Assembly (NCBI GenBank): GCA_004009845.1
Contig: RMBW01000047.1
Location: forward strand, 1 to 64,000
DNA: 64,000 nucleotides
Source of the DNA: Davidsoniella eucalypti
Taxonomy: Eukaryota; Ascomycota; Sordariomycetes; Microascales; Ceratocystidaceae
Reading direction: 5' to 3'
Positions 13,052 to 22,533 of this stretch are shown here, one piece after another. Position 1 is the first letter of the stretch. Each line of letters opens with the position of its first letter. The translations under genes and the position numbers were made by a program. The notes beneath the pieces are model-generated. The model worked only from the letters and a program-made list of their open reading frames with translations. It searched no databases and was not told the DNA's origin.

Positions 13052-13083
13052 ACCACCACCACCACTAGCTGCTGCTGCTGCAC
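13052..13083. repeat. CCA and CTG trinucleotide repeats
   Basis: A run of about four CCA units is followed by a TAG and then about five CTG units. It is simple-sequence DNA outside any supported gene. Confidence 0.8.
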
Positions 13084-13814
13084 CAGCTTCCTTTCAGGTC
13101 AGTATCTTCTATCCTAGACCACTCATGGACTACAAAGCTACAGATAAGCCCGTTTGTTCTCAGGTCGCCACTACAACTTGACGTCGCAGATACCAGCACG
13201 CCGATGACCCATCCATCCAATCCAGTTACACGACAGTCTCAAAAGCTCCAGACGTGACCTGACTACACTAAATTTGGTGAAGGAAGAAGCCTGACATCCA
13301 TATTCGAGCTCCTAGAGATATGATGGAATTGCCACTCATTGGCTAGAAGACATGCGTAAAGTCTACTCTAGACCTGAGTGTTACAACAACAAATTGTTTG
13401 TTGTGCAAGCATTACTTTTTTCTACATATCTGATTGTTGCGCCTTTTTGTATTGCTACTTGCGATGAGCCGATATTCCAAACTTTGACCCGATGGATATT
13501 ATGCTCGGGCCTAAATTGCCAATTCTTACAACTTCGATTGCGAGTCTTGTTCTCTCGCCGTGTCGCTTCAGTCACCAAAGTGTCGGCCTATTCTCGGGTT
13601 GTTCTTGATTTCCAGCTCTTCAGTGAGAATTCCTCCACAATGGTAATTGGGTACAGTTCGATCGTAGTGCATATATAAGGTGCATATATACACGTACATC
13701 AATCTGATCTAGGTTTGATATATCTTTTGCTGCTCAACGGCCATACGGCACAGCACCTAACTTTTGACTGCATGAAGTAGCATCCTGACTTAAACCGAGC
13801 AATGATTATACTTG

Positions 13815-13838
13815 CCACGATCGATACCACGATCGATC
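13815..13838. repeat. 12-bp tandem direct repeat
   Basis: Two adjacent copies of CCACGATCGAT plus one variable base. The inner CGATCG is palindromic. It lies about 90 bases beyond the 3' end of EAF6; no function is inferred. Confidence 0.7.
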
Positions 13839-13928
13839 TCTATGATGATGGTATGGTCATGACGTATCACACAGAGATTACTTGATCAGTAATTATGCGC
13901 GAGAAATTACGATGCAAGATCGAGACCC

Positions 13929-14569
13929 TCACTTTCTACCCGCACCAAAGTTTATGCGTTTTCGAGGTTGGCTGGAATCAACCTCGCTATCGTCGTCGTT
14001 CATTAGGGCCTTCTTCTTCTTACCGGCTTTTCCAGTTGTGCCTGGCGCCGTAGCTGAAGTAGGTGTAGGATTGGCTGAGTCATGTTTATACGATGTTGGT
14101 GTCGCAGTACTTGATACGTTAGCAGATCCTGGGGTAGCGTCCTATGGGTGATATCACATGTTAGCCTAGTTTTTCAGCCTGCTCTATAAAGCTGAATGTT
14201 TGTAACATACTCCGGTGTTGGATGGTCTGTATGATATGGATGATCTAGAGAATACACGGTTCGTATCGGGCGCATTTTGTTTCTTTCGTTGGGCAGCGGT
14301 GTTGATGCCTTTGATATATGAATCAAAGCCGATGATGATGTTGCCGCTTGGTGTTGATTCGAGATAGTTCAATTCTTGTTGCGCAATACTCTCTTCAACT
14401 TCTGCCTAACCACGATGTTAGCTTTTTATTGTAACTCTATCGCTTAGATGGTACACAATTTACGTACAAGTTTCTTAACAACCTGCCGTTGTTTTTCGAT
14501 GAGCTCTCGCAAACGCGCTTGTTCCTTGCGATACTCTTGCATAGAAGGCATAGTCCCCGTTCCAACCAT
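13929..14569 (-). CDS. EAF6: NuA4 histone acetyltransferase subunit Eaf6
   Basis: Small subunit of the NuA4 (and related NuA3/MYST) histone acetyltransferase complexes, acting in nuclear chromatin. Exons in coding order: 14569-14468, 14405-14211 and 14141-13929, giving 169 aa. Residues about 10-50 form the family coiled coil (EQARLRELIEKQRQVVKK then AEVEESIAQQE). It is followed by the hallmark LNYLESTPSGNIIIGFDSYIKG, after which come a Ser/Thr/Pro-rich spacer and a basic patch KAGKKKK near an acidic DDDSE. All exon joins are phase 0, and introns are 62 and 69 nt. The start ATG at 14569 opens directly into the coiled coil. Family assignment is confident. Confidence 0.93.
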
Positions 14570-15508
14570 TTTGACATATATTGATTAGCGATGCGAGTGT
14601 AGAAGAGAATTTCAATGAGAGGTTTGATAAAAAAATCCAGTCAGACTATCGATATAGTTTTATTGATAATATTACACAAATTCAAGTTTAGGGGCGATCG
14701 CATTCAACTCGTCCAAGTCGCACTCTGACCTGGCTTTGATATATTAACTAACCGATTATTAGCCGAGCCGCTGTCAAACCCTTACTATACTGTTAACCCT
14801 CTTCTTTTTAACGGTTTCCCCAGCCACCATTTTATTGTTTCATGTCGTGTGCCACACGTCAACACTCGTGCACATACAAACATACTTCAACCTACAAACA
14901 AAGCAATTAGATTGATTGGATGTGCTGTTACAAGTGTATTCAATATCAGTCGTCATGGCAGCCAGCAAGATAGCTAGCTAGCTAGCGGCAAGAACAAAGC
15001 CATCCACCCATGTGGAAAGAAGATAAAGAAAAGGCGCCTCAAGGTACAGACGGCGCACACCCAGCCTCATGATTTTGAAAATAGTGGCCTTTGCATGAAT
15101 GATTCATATATGAATGGTGCAGTACTTCCATGTAGTAATATGATATAAATATGTATAAGGAAATCTCATATTTCTCCTTCAATTCCCGTCTCGTCAAACT
15201 TTGTTCATCTCAATAAATTTGATAGCGCTATCTTCATTCCTCAGCTACCTTCCATAGCTATCCTCCATAACCGACCTTCGCTTTGCAGATCTTTTTCCAG
15301 CTGTCAACCAGCACAACACACCCCTAGCCTCACATCTACGATTTATTGGAAAATCGCTGTTAGGCTCTATAGGTGACTCCGCCTATCAATCTAGTACATG
15401 ATAATTGGATATATTGTCCCACTGCTATACTCTCATTGTATATATTTGAAGTGTCTGGGAACTCTACTCCATATTCTATCTTCAAATCGCCATCTTCCAT
15501 ACCTCACA
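14570..15508. other. Divergent intergenic region between EAF6 and a secreted-protein gene
   Basis: It should contain the promoter of EAF6 on the left and of the small secreted protein on the right. A TATA-like AT stretch lies near 15140-15155, and a TAGC tetranucleotide run lies at 14971-14986. No gene is supported. Confidence 0.5.
14971..14986. repeat. TAGC tetranucleotide repeat (four units)
   Basis: Four perfect tandem TAGC units in an intergenic region; self-complementary simple sequence (AGCT core). Confidence 0.85.
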
Positions 15509-15937
15509 ATGCAGACCAACTGGTTCTTGAACGCCGCTCTTCTGGCTTCCACGGTAGTGGCTGCTTCCACTACCTCGTCTTCGTACTCCGTCGTCCCGAT
15601 CTACCCTACCACTACCGCATCAACATCTCTACCCACCGTCTACGTGACAGAGACCATAGCCACTGGCAGTGAGACTGTCTCATCATCTTCAGATTCTTCC
15701 AGTCCGACATCGTACTCTGTTGTTCCCATCGACGGCGAAGCTACGGCTACGACAGTTACTGTTTACAAATCTGGTACATCAATCTGGACTGTTACTTCCG
15801 CTACTGGCACTGGCTACACATCTTCCAACTCCACATCGCCCGTGGTTGTTTCAGGTGCTTCCGCCGCAGTATACTATAGATATACTGCTTTCACTGCTGC
15901 TATCGCTAGCGGTATTCTTTCCATTGCTCTATTTTGA
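15509..15937 (+). CDS. Small secreted Ser/Thr-rich protein, possibly GPI-anchored
   Basis: No enzyme family is recognised. The 142-aa intronless product begins with a signal peptide (about residues 1-19, hydrophobic core FLNAALLASTVVA). It continues as a Ser/Thr-rich region with two copies of the phrase SYSVVPI and a VYVTETIATGSET stretch typical of fungal wall proteins, and ends in a short hydrophobic tail (FTAAIASGILSIALF) preceded by small residues. That layout suggests a GPI-anchored, heavily O-glycosylated cell-wall or membrane protein. I chose the ATG at 15509 rather than an in-frame upstream codon at 15398 because the signal peptide starts there. The tail is short for a GPI signal, so simple secretion is an alternative. 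Confidence 0.72.
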   Translation: MQTNWFLNAALLASTVVAASTTSSSYSVVPIYPTTTASTSLPTVYVTETIATGSETVSSSSDSSSPTSYSVVPIDGEATATTVTVYKSGTSIWTVTSATGTGYTSSNSTSPVVVSGASAAVYYRYTAFTAAIASGILSIALF

Positions 15938-16654
15938 GTGTGATAAATATGTTAAATATAGGTTGGGATGGGAAATGCATAACAAATGGGTATATATCTT
16001 GAGCTCGTACATAGTCGTAGTACTATTTTATTCATGAACTAATGATTCATATTCTTGATAATAATTTCGCCTATCTATCCGTGTCTCAACCATTTATCCG
16101 TCATCGACACTGTACCGATTGCCATGTAGATACGACCGTAGAGTGTTCGACCAGGATATCATTGCTAACATAACTATGTAGTTCACACTGCATGCTAATA
16201 ATGTATATTATTGAAGTAGTTGATCTGTGTCTCCTTAATCCGCATGATGCGTATTATCGACTTTCCCGAATCATATAATATATGAGGCAACCAACCCATT
16301 ATTCTTTACGCAGTAGCCAGTAGTTGCCCGTTGTATGCTCAAGTCTGTGGAACTTGAGATGGTAACCTGGTGATATGCTATGTAGCGCTCCTTCCTTAAG
16401 CATCTCATGTGAAAAGGTCTTAGGATGAATTTAAATTTGACTTCTTGATGCTGGCCGCTCACATTCATCTTTCTCCTTTCTACACAAGATGTCCATACTT
16501 CCATCGGCTGGTTTCTTATCATAGCCTTGGACATCTAGATGAAAACTTATCGTTTAAACTATCATCACATCCTCATCACCACGCCCTCTGTCTAGGCATC
16601 ATTGCCTCTATTATCTAACCGCCCGTTCATCGAATCGGCAATAAATACTTTACA
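15938..16654. other. Intergenic between two secreted-protein genes
   Basis: AT-rich spacer with no supported gene. An 87-codon minus-strand frame at 16271-16534 shows no domain. Confidence 0.55.
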
Positions 16655-17125
16655 ATGCAGTCCAAAGAACCTTTCATCGTTGCCATTGTTGTCTTGACTA
16701 CGTCTGTAACTGCCGCGACCCCAATGCGTATTTTCGGCACCGATAACCAAGTCCAGACTGTTGGTTCTATCTGTTCCCCAGAAGGACTATGGAACTGTAT
16801 GACTACCAAGTTTCAACAATGCACAAACAATGGCTGGTCGGCAATCATGAACGTGGCAGATGGCACTGTGTGCTATCCTGATGGCGACTCCTCCACAATG
16901 ACACTTATATTCGCAAATGAGCACAGCGGCACGCCATATCTCTCGGTAGAGACAATCACTTCCACAGTTTGCACCACGACTACTTCGTCGACTACCACTA
17001 CGACAACCTCGACATCTTCAGCTCCTCAGTCGTCACAAGCTAGCAACGCCATGAGAGATAACGATGCCTCGCTTCAGGAAGCAATCTTCATGGGCATCGT
17101 CTGTGGTCTCATAAATATTGCCTAA
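16655..17125 (+). CDS. Small secreted cysteine-containing protein, possibly GPI-anchored, with a CBM19-like segment
   Basis: A 156-aa intronless product. It has an N-terminal signal peptide (about residues 1-21, core FIVAIVVLTTSVTAA). A small domain at about residues 39-76 has four cysteines spaced as C-x(6)-C-x(6)-C-x(16)-C, including EGLWNCM, QQCTNNGW and DGTVC. This resembles the pattern of family 19 chitin-binding modules and similar fungal wall proteins. A Thr/Ser linker of about 25 residues and a hydrophobic C-terminus (AIFMGIVCGLINIA) suggest a GPI signal. It lies in tandem with the other secreted Ser/Thr-rich gene on the same strand. Secretion is well supported; chitin binding is only a resemblance. 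Confidence 0.72.
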   Translation: MQSKEPFIVAIVVLTTSVTAATPMRIFGTDNQVQTVGSICSPEGLWNCMTTKFQQCTNNGWSAIMNVADGTVCYPDGDSSTMTLIFANEHSGTPYLSVETITSTVCTTTTSSTTTTTTSTSSAPQSSQASNAMRDNDASLQEAIFMGIVCGLINIA

Positions 17126-17914
17126 GAAATTGATGAAATGGGTGGCCTTCTCCAATTGTTTTAACTTACTTTTGATGTTGAATAAAACGGATTAAATTTA
17201 GTTTCTTATCTTATCGAAACATTTGACATTAGTGAAGAATACTTACCATAACTAAGACACGTACAGATGTACAAGCTACAGGGTTACAGCGACAGGGTTA
17301 ACTAGTTGAAGTTTGATGGATGCCTAAAACAGCCGTGTGGGGCAACTCTCATGACATCACTTTTAACTAGGAAACCAATACCAATCGCTGCTTTTTTTTT
17401 CCCACAGAGGACCAATTTCAACATCAATTCTAGGCATACAGTCTTCTTCGATATGTGAGGATTGACTCATGGCTTGATATCATCGAGGCTCAGTTATGAA
17501 CCAGGGAGGCCTCAGCCTCGTAGCCAATGTCGGTAGTTGCACGAATTGCAGAATGAAGCTTGAAGGCATAAGCTGCGCCCCAAAGTCGTCAAGCTTATGC
17601 TTTGAAGCGAGGCCCAAAACAGCCAAGGTGTGGCCGTTTCTCCAGAAAAAAATGGCACATTACAAAAGTTTCCGGAGCTAAAAACTTACATATATGTAGG
17701 GGCGTCTGAAAAGAGGAGACGCCACCCTCGACCTAAATTGAATGTGACTAAAAGGGCTGATTTGATGGTCTTGTTTCGAGCTTAAATAACAAATCGGTTG
17801 TCCTATAATCTTGTTTCCTCGCTACTAACAAAGATTGTTTATTTCTCCCACAACCTAACTTGCCTAACACAAGTCGTTGATCATTTTTATACCAATTCAT
17901 AAACATTTATTTTC
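17126..17914. other. Intergenic, promoter side of the annexin gene
   Basis: No gene is supported. It contains a T-run near 17392. A 61-codon frame at 17496-17681 has no recognisable feature. The last 100 bases before the annexin ATG are T/C-rich with a TTAAATAA element. Confidence 0.5.
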
Positions 17915-19462
17915 ATGTCATACCAGTACCAACAGCCTTACGGCGGACAGCCGGCTTACCCTCCACAGGGTCAGTATGGTCAACCTTCGCCGCAGCAATA
18001 CAATCAGTATGCTCCTCTTAGTGGTCCTCCTCCTGGCCAATCTGCGTATGGCCAATATCCAACTCAACAACATGGCCAATATGCCCCTCCTAGCGGACAT
18101 CCTCCTGGCCAATATAACAGCACACCTCAGTACGGTACTCCCACCCAGCAGTACGGTGGTTACCAACAACCTCCGGCTCCCGGTGGTTACGGCGCTCCAC
18201 AGTCACAACAATATGCTCCGCCTGCTGGTCCGCCTCCAGGCCAATACGCACAGCCTTCTGGTCCTCCCCCAGGTCAGTATGGAGCACACCCTCAGCAAGG
18301 CTACGGGGCTCCCCCTCCGGGACAGTATCCGCCACCAGGCGGCCCTCCTCCAAGTCAATATGGCCATCACCAGCCTCCCCAGCATATTCCAACGGGCGGA
18401 GCCGGCTTCCCAGCGCCTAGCTATGGAACTCCCACTCCACCAACACTTGGATATGGCGCTCCTCAGATCATCTCCTGGAACGCTGACCAGGCTGCTGGCG
18501 CCTGTCGTGCTGCCATGAAGGGTTTTGGCACTGATGAAAAAGCTCTCATCCGCACCCTTGCCGATAAGGATCCATTGCAAATCGAAGCCATTAAAGCTTC
18601 CTACGAGCGCCAGTTCGGACGCAACCTCATGAAGGATGTCGAGAAAGAGACTAGTGGTGATCTAGAATTCGGTCTTTTGGCTATTCTGCGCGGCCCCTGC
18701 ATGAACGATGCCTACGAATTATACCGTGCAACGCAGAGAATGGGAACAAACGAACGTGCGCTTAACGACATCCTTCTAGGCCGCTCCAACGCCGATGTCC
18801 ACGCCATCAAGAGCATGTACAACCGCACATTTGGACGCAACCTTGAAAATGACATCAAGGGCGATCTAAGCGGTAAGACTGAACGCATGTTTTTGATTGT
18901 GCTTAACGGAAGCCGCAATGAGGATTTCATCTTGGCCCAGCCGCAGCAAGCCGAGAGCGATGCCTTGGAAATTTACAAGGCCACTGAGGGGCGCATGGGC
19001 ACTGATGAGATTGCCGTATGCAGTATGATGGCTACTAAGAACGACGCACAGATCCGGGCTATTGCCGACGCATACCGGAGAATGTATAGTAAAGATCTAG
19101 AAGAGGTCTACAAGAGAGTAAGTACATCATATTCCCATACCATATCAAAATACAAAGCTAACCATGAGGAGAAGGAATTTTCGGGCCATATGGAAGATGC
19201 ACTATTGTATCAGCTGCGATATGCTGTTAACCCGTACGCCAACTCAGCACGCGAGATTGAGCGGGCTATGGCTGGCGCAGGTACCGATGAGAAGGCTCTC
19301 GCTAGAAGAATCATCGCCTGCCATTGGAACAAAACATATATGGAGGCGGTCAAGGTGGAATACAGCCAGCTATATAAGAAGGACCTTGCTAGTAGAGTCA
19401 AGGGCGAGTTACGTGGTGACTTCGAGCGCTTGATGCTGGCCTGCTTGGGATACCCAATCTAA
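17915..19462 (+). CDS. Annexin with long Pro/Gln/Gly/Tyr-rich N-terminal tail
   Basis: Calcium- and phospholipid-binding protein with four annexin repeats, likely cytosolic and recruited to membranes. Residues 1 to about 185 are low-complexity, with repeated PPPGQY-like units reminiscent of the tails of animal annexins A7 and A11. The annexin core follows, with calcium-loop motifs KGFGTDE (repeat 1), RMGTNE (repeat 2), RMGTDE (repeat 3) and AGAGTDE (repeat 4). A 51-nt intron at 19118-19168 (donor GTAAGT, branch GCTAAC) is in frame and has no stop. Removing it gives KR joined to EKEFSGHMEDALLYQL, the normal annexin sequence, and a 498-aa protein; using the next AG would shorten it by one residue. 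Repeats 2 and 3 lack the GxGT glycine, so calcium binding there may be weaker. Confidence 0.93.
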   Translation: MSYQYQQPYGGQPAYPPQGQYGQPSPQQYNQYAPLSGPPPGQSAYGQYPTQQHGQYAPPSGHPPGQYNSTPQYGTPTQQYGGYQQPPAPGGYGAPQSQQYAPPAGPPPGQYAQPSGPPPGQYGAHPQQGYGAPPPGQYPPPGGPPPSQYGHHQPPQHIPTGGAGFPAPSYGTPTPPTLGYGAPQIISWNADQAAGACRAAMKGFGTDEKALIRTLADKDPLQIEAIKASYERQFGRNLMKDVEKETSGDLEFGLLAILRGPCMNDAYELYRATQRMGTNERALNDILLGRSNADVHAIKSMYNRTFGRNLENDIKGDLSGKTERMFLIVLNGSRNEDFILAQPQQAESDALEIYKATEGRMGTDEIAVCSMMATKNDAQIRAIADAYRRMYSKDLEEVYKRVSTSYSHTISKYKANHEEKEFSGHMEDALLYQLRYAVNPYANSAREIERAMAGAGTDEKALARRIIACHWNKTYMEAVKVEYSQLYKKDLASRVKGELRGDFERLMLACLGYPI

Positions 19463-20160
19463 AAGATTGTCATAGTTTTGGTGTTGTGTTTTAGGTTTTG
19501 ATGTCATTTGTTTATGGTTTCCATATGTCTATACGGCGTTAGGTTTATTTGCTATGAGTTTTCACGGTTAATAGAGCTTCCTCGATGATCATGTTGCTAC
19601 ACAAATCAGAACAATTGTGTTGTTCCATATATGCTAAAAAATACTAATTGCGCTCACGTGCTATTTTGAATGGCACGTCAAGCATTCGGTCGTTGATCAA
19701 GTGGCTTTTCAACAGTTATTGCCAAACTAGCAGTGGTCATGTGCCGTCAACGAATCGCCTAGCTATGGTCAAACCGTGTTGACAATTTAAATGGAATACT
19801 CATAGTATATGTCATTATCCCATCAAGTGATGATTCTGCGCTTGCCTACTCTGTACAGTATCCATCCCATGTAAGCAAATAAAAGAATGGTCACTGGTCA
19901 GTTTCAGCTACAACAAATCGGGGACTTATCCAAGAACAGAGTTGCCCATAATTCTTTTCTCTTCTACATGCCCACACAAGCAAATCGGCCAATGCATACC
20001 AAGTTTCCTCAAAATTGACCCGCGACGAAATTCAACGATCAAGTTCAAGATAAATACGATATATCAACAATCAGCCGGTGGTACAAGACGGTTTTGGTAC
20101 AGAAAGTTCACATGCTACTATCTCACACACGGCAGTTTTAAGTTAGACTGTATATCCAAG
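19463..20160. other. Intergenic, no gene supported
   Basis: AT-rich spacer between the annexin and the next gene. The frame of the following gene stays open back to about 19942, so an upstream in-frame start is possible, but that extension has no conserved look. Confidence 0.5.
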
Positions 20161-21681
20161 ATGAACCCGGACCACGACGAGAATATCAGGCACCCAGTAC
20201 GAGAAGGCACTCGAGTCAGCGAAAATGTGAGAATAGCAAACCTTTGTGAAATCATCTAACAACTGATAGATAACTTATATACATTATAGGCTCCAATAGA
20301 AGATTCATCGTCTACGGTTGCACCCGTGGCTGTATCTCTTTCAGTACCCCGACAGATACATACGCTTGATACCAGCTTCTCTGATGCTGCCACTTTGGTA
20401 GAAAGAAGTCTAGACATGCGACTTTCCAGCGCGGATTATGAAGCACCTTATACATTCGTTATGGATTCTGTACTTCCCCACCATAACCATCACCATCACC
20501 ATCACCACAGCCTTGTGCCTACCGCTCCAAGCTATATCGATTACTTAGCTCCAATATCTCACAATACGCACCACCGCAGCACCCCAGAGTCTCTCTTGAC
20601 TGTCAATATCCAACTTGCCAACCGACCTTCATACGAAGTCCAGCCTCCTCTTTCCCCACTGGATGTCGAGCTCACATGGGAGGATCTATTCGAAGTTGGG
20701 GTCTATCCGGAGAATGACCAACGCAACGCGCCGGTACCTGTCTTCCCCGATGGCTGGGATGATATTGAAGAGCGGCCATGCCCAGTTGATTGGAGGATAT
20801 GTGGACTCGTGGTCAGGGAAGCCACGATTTTCACTCCAGAACTAAGTCCCCCAGGCCCAAGAACTGCCGATGACTACTGCAGCACCTTACGTGAGGTCCA
20901 AATCAAGGCCGGAAAATATATCGATAGTTTCGAGAGCATCCCGGACAAGAGGGGACATACCAATGTTTTGCAACCAATGCTTCTCTGGGAACCGCTGGTT
21001 CTACCTCCGAATTCCGCTCGTTTGGTAGCTTACTATGTGCGCCCCGAATACCGCATGTTGCACCTAGTCGAGGCACCATGGACTACACGCGACAGCATGG
21101 CTATCCGTTTATTCACAAGCCCAGGTCACACTACGATGCCACTTCGTATTGCAGCTTGGTCTGAACAAAACAAGCATTTCGAATGGGACCGCAGTCGCAT
21201 GATCCGTCTTGATCACGATATCGGATTCCTCGAAGAACACATCAACCATAGTGACAGTGGCTTCGAGATTCTTGTTCGTCGGTACTATACAGCGGTTTCC
21301 AACAAGGTTATTCCCAAAAACTTCACGCCACTTGGGCGTGATAGTAGAGACATTTGGTCTTGTTTCGATCGAAACGGCATGGAACGCCACATGGCCGAAT
21401 GGAAACGTCGTTATAGCGAGCTGCATGCGTTACGATTTCGGTGGTTCAACATCCAACTGCGCCGGGCAATACAGTTTTCCATGTGGATGAACGGTCCTCT
21501 AGCTTGTAGTGCCCACATTCAGGACAGCATGCTAGGCGACAATATCGATGTCAATCATCGTGGATCCAACTCGTTGTGGTGGATGCCGATATCTGCATTT
21601 CTGGGTATTGGGTCATACTTTATCAATGATAAGCCCTTCCAAATGTATTGCTACCTGTCGGCTCGTCTCAATACTGTTTAA
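20161..21681 (+). CDS. Uncharacterised protein with a polyhistidine stretch
   Basis: I do not recognise the family. Exons 20161-20226 and 20290-21681 give 485 aa; the 63-nt intron joins GTRVSEN to APIEDSS in phase. Residues about 1-110 are polar and disordered-looking, with a run of seven consecutive histidines near residue 80. From about residue 140 the sequence looks globular and rich in Trp, Arg and Asp (LTWEDLFEVGVYPE, WDDIEERPCPVDWRICGLVV, LLWEPLVLPP). A basic amphipathic stretch follows (HMAEWKRRYSELHALRFRW), then a C-terminal WWMPISAFLGIGSYF segment that could be a hydrophobic helix. No signal peptide is seen. The start is uncertain because the frame is open further upstream. It lies upstream of, and on the same strand as, a zinc-finger protein gene. 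Confidence 0.7.
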
Positions 21682-22533
21682 TTAGTTAATGAGCACAAAA
21701 ATGTAATTAATCAATGGAACTATCAATGTGAAGCCCTTTCAATGATAACTTCGAGATTGTGTTTGTCAGTCTCTAATTGCGTTGACTTTGGTATATTGAG
21801 CGAAGCAGGAAAATCAAAATCCAAAGATTTGCAGTGAACCACATAATTACAACATGATACTCAAAGCCATTGATACGGTAGGGTTAGGGTATATCACGCC
21901 TTGATTGTGGCTGCAATTTGTTAAAATGTATGCTACTATGTGGATGTCAAGGTTATCATTCCAAGCCAGGGCCAAAGGGGAGGTTAATTTATTTAATCTG
22001 GTAATTAGTCGGTTATAGAGAAATGAAATGTATGGATCCATTTTATTCCATCCCTTTACAATTATACCTTCACCATGTCAAGAAATCGCCAGGTCGTCTT
22101 TATAACTCTTGTCTGATAGGCATATCTACAAGCCCAGAACATAATTTTTTTCTTGCGAACAGAAGCTACAAGCACATTAACATCCGATCCGATAGACTGG
22201 AGCTGCATCAACTGCTGTAAGGTGCGCTGCAAGACGATCGGTTGCCTTGTTTACATTGCCAGACAAGTTTGCTTGCGCTGTGACAAGGCTGTCCGCTCAG
22301 GTTTTTTTTTTTTGTTTATGTATATCTGGACAACAATAGCTAGCTTGCTGTTGATTTGTGTATAGGCCTCAAAGAAGCTGCCATTTGGAAACAACAAAGA
22401 ATACATGTCCAGAAAAGACATCTCTAGACAAACTCTTTGGTGCTATTATCAAGATTTCGGCATTCAAGGCATACTACCGTCAAGCACGCGACAGTGAAGA
22501 CGCTGTCCATTTATGTCTGCCAATTGAATCTCA
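21682..22533. other. Intergenic, no gene supported
   Basis: AT-rich spacer with only short frames. A T-run lies near 22302-22312. It probably holds the promoter of the zinc-finger gene. Confidence 0.5.

Larger units (their letters stand above)
10938..13928. other. Long intergenic stretch, no gene supported
   Basis: It lies upstream of the UPF0643 gene and downstream of EAF6. It includes several short simple repeats. Open frames of 60-110 codons at 11045-11344, 11377-11691 and 12328-12657 are hydrophobic or mixed, with no recognisable domain, and some begin only at non-ATG codons. A small lineage-specific gene or non-coding RNA cannot be excluded. Confidence 0.5.
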
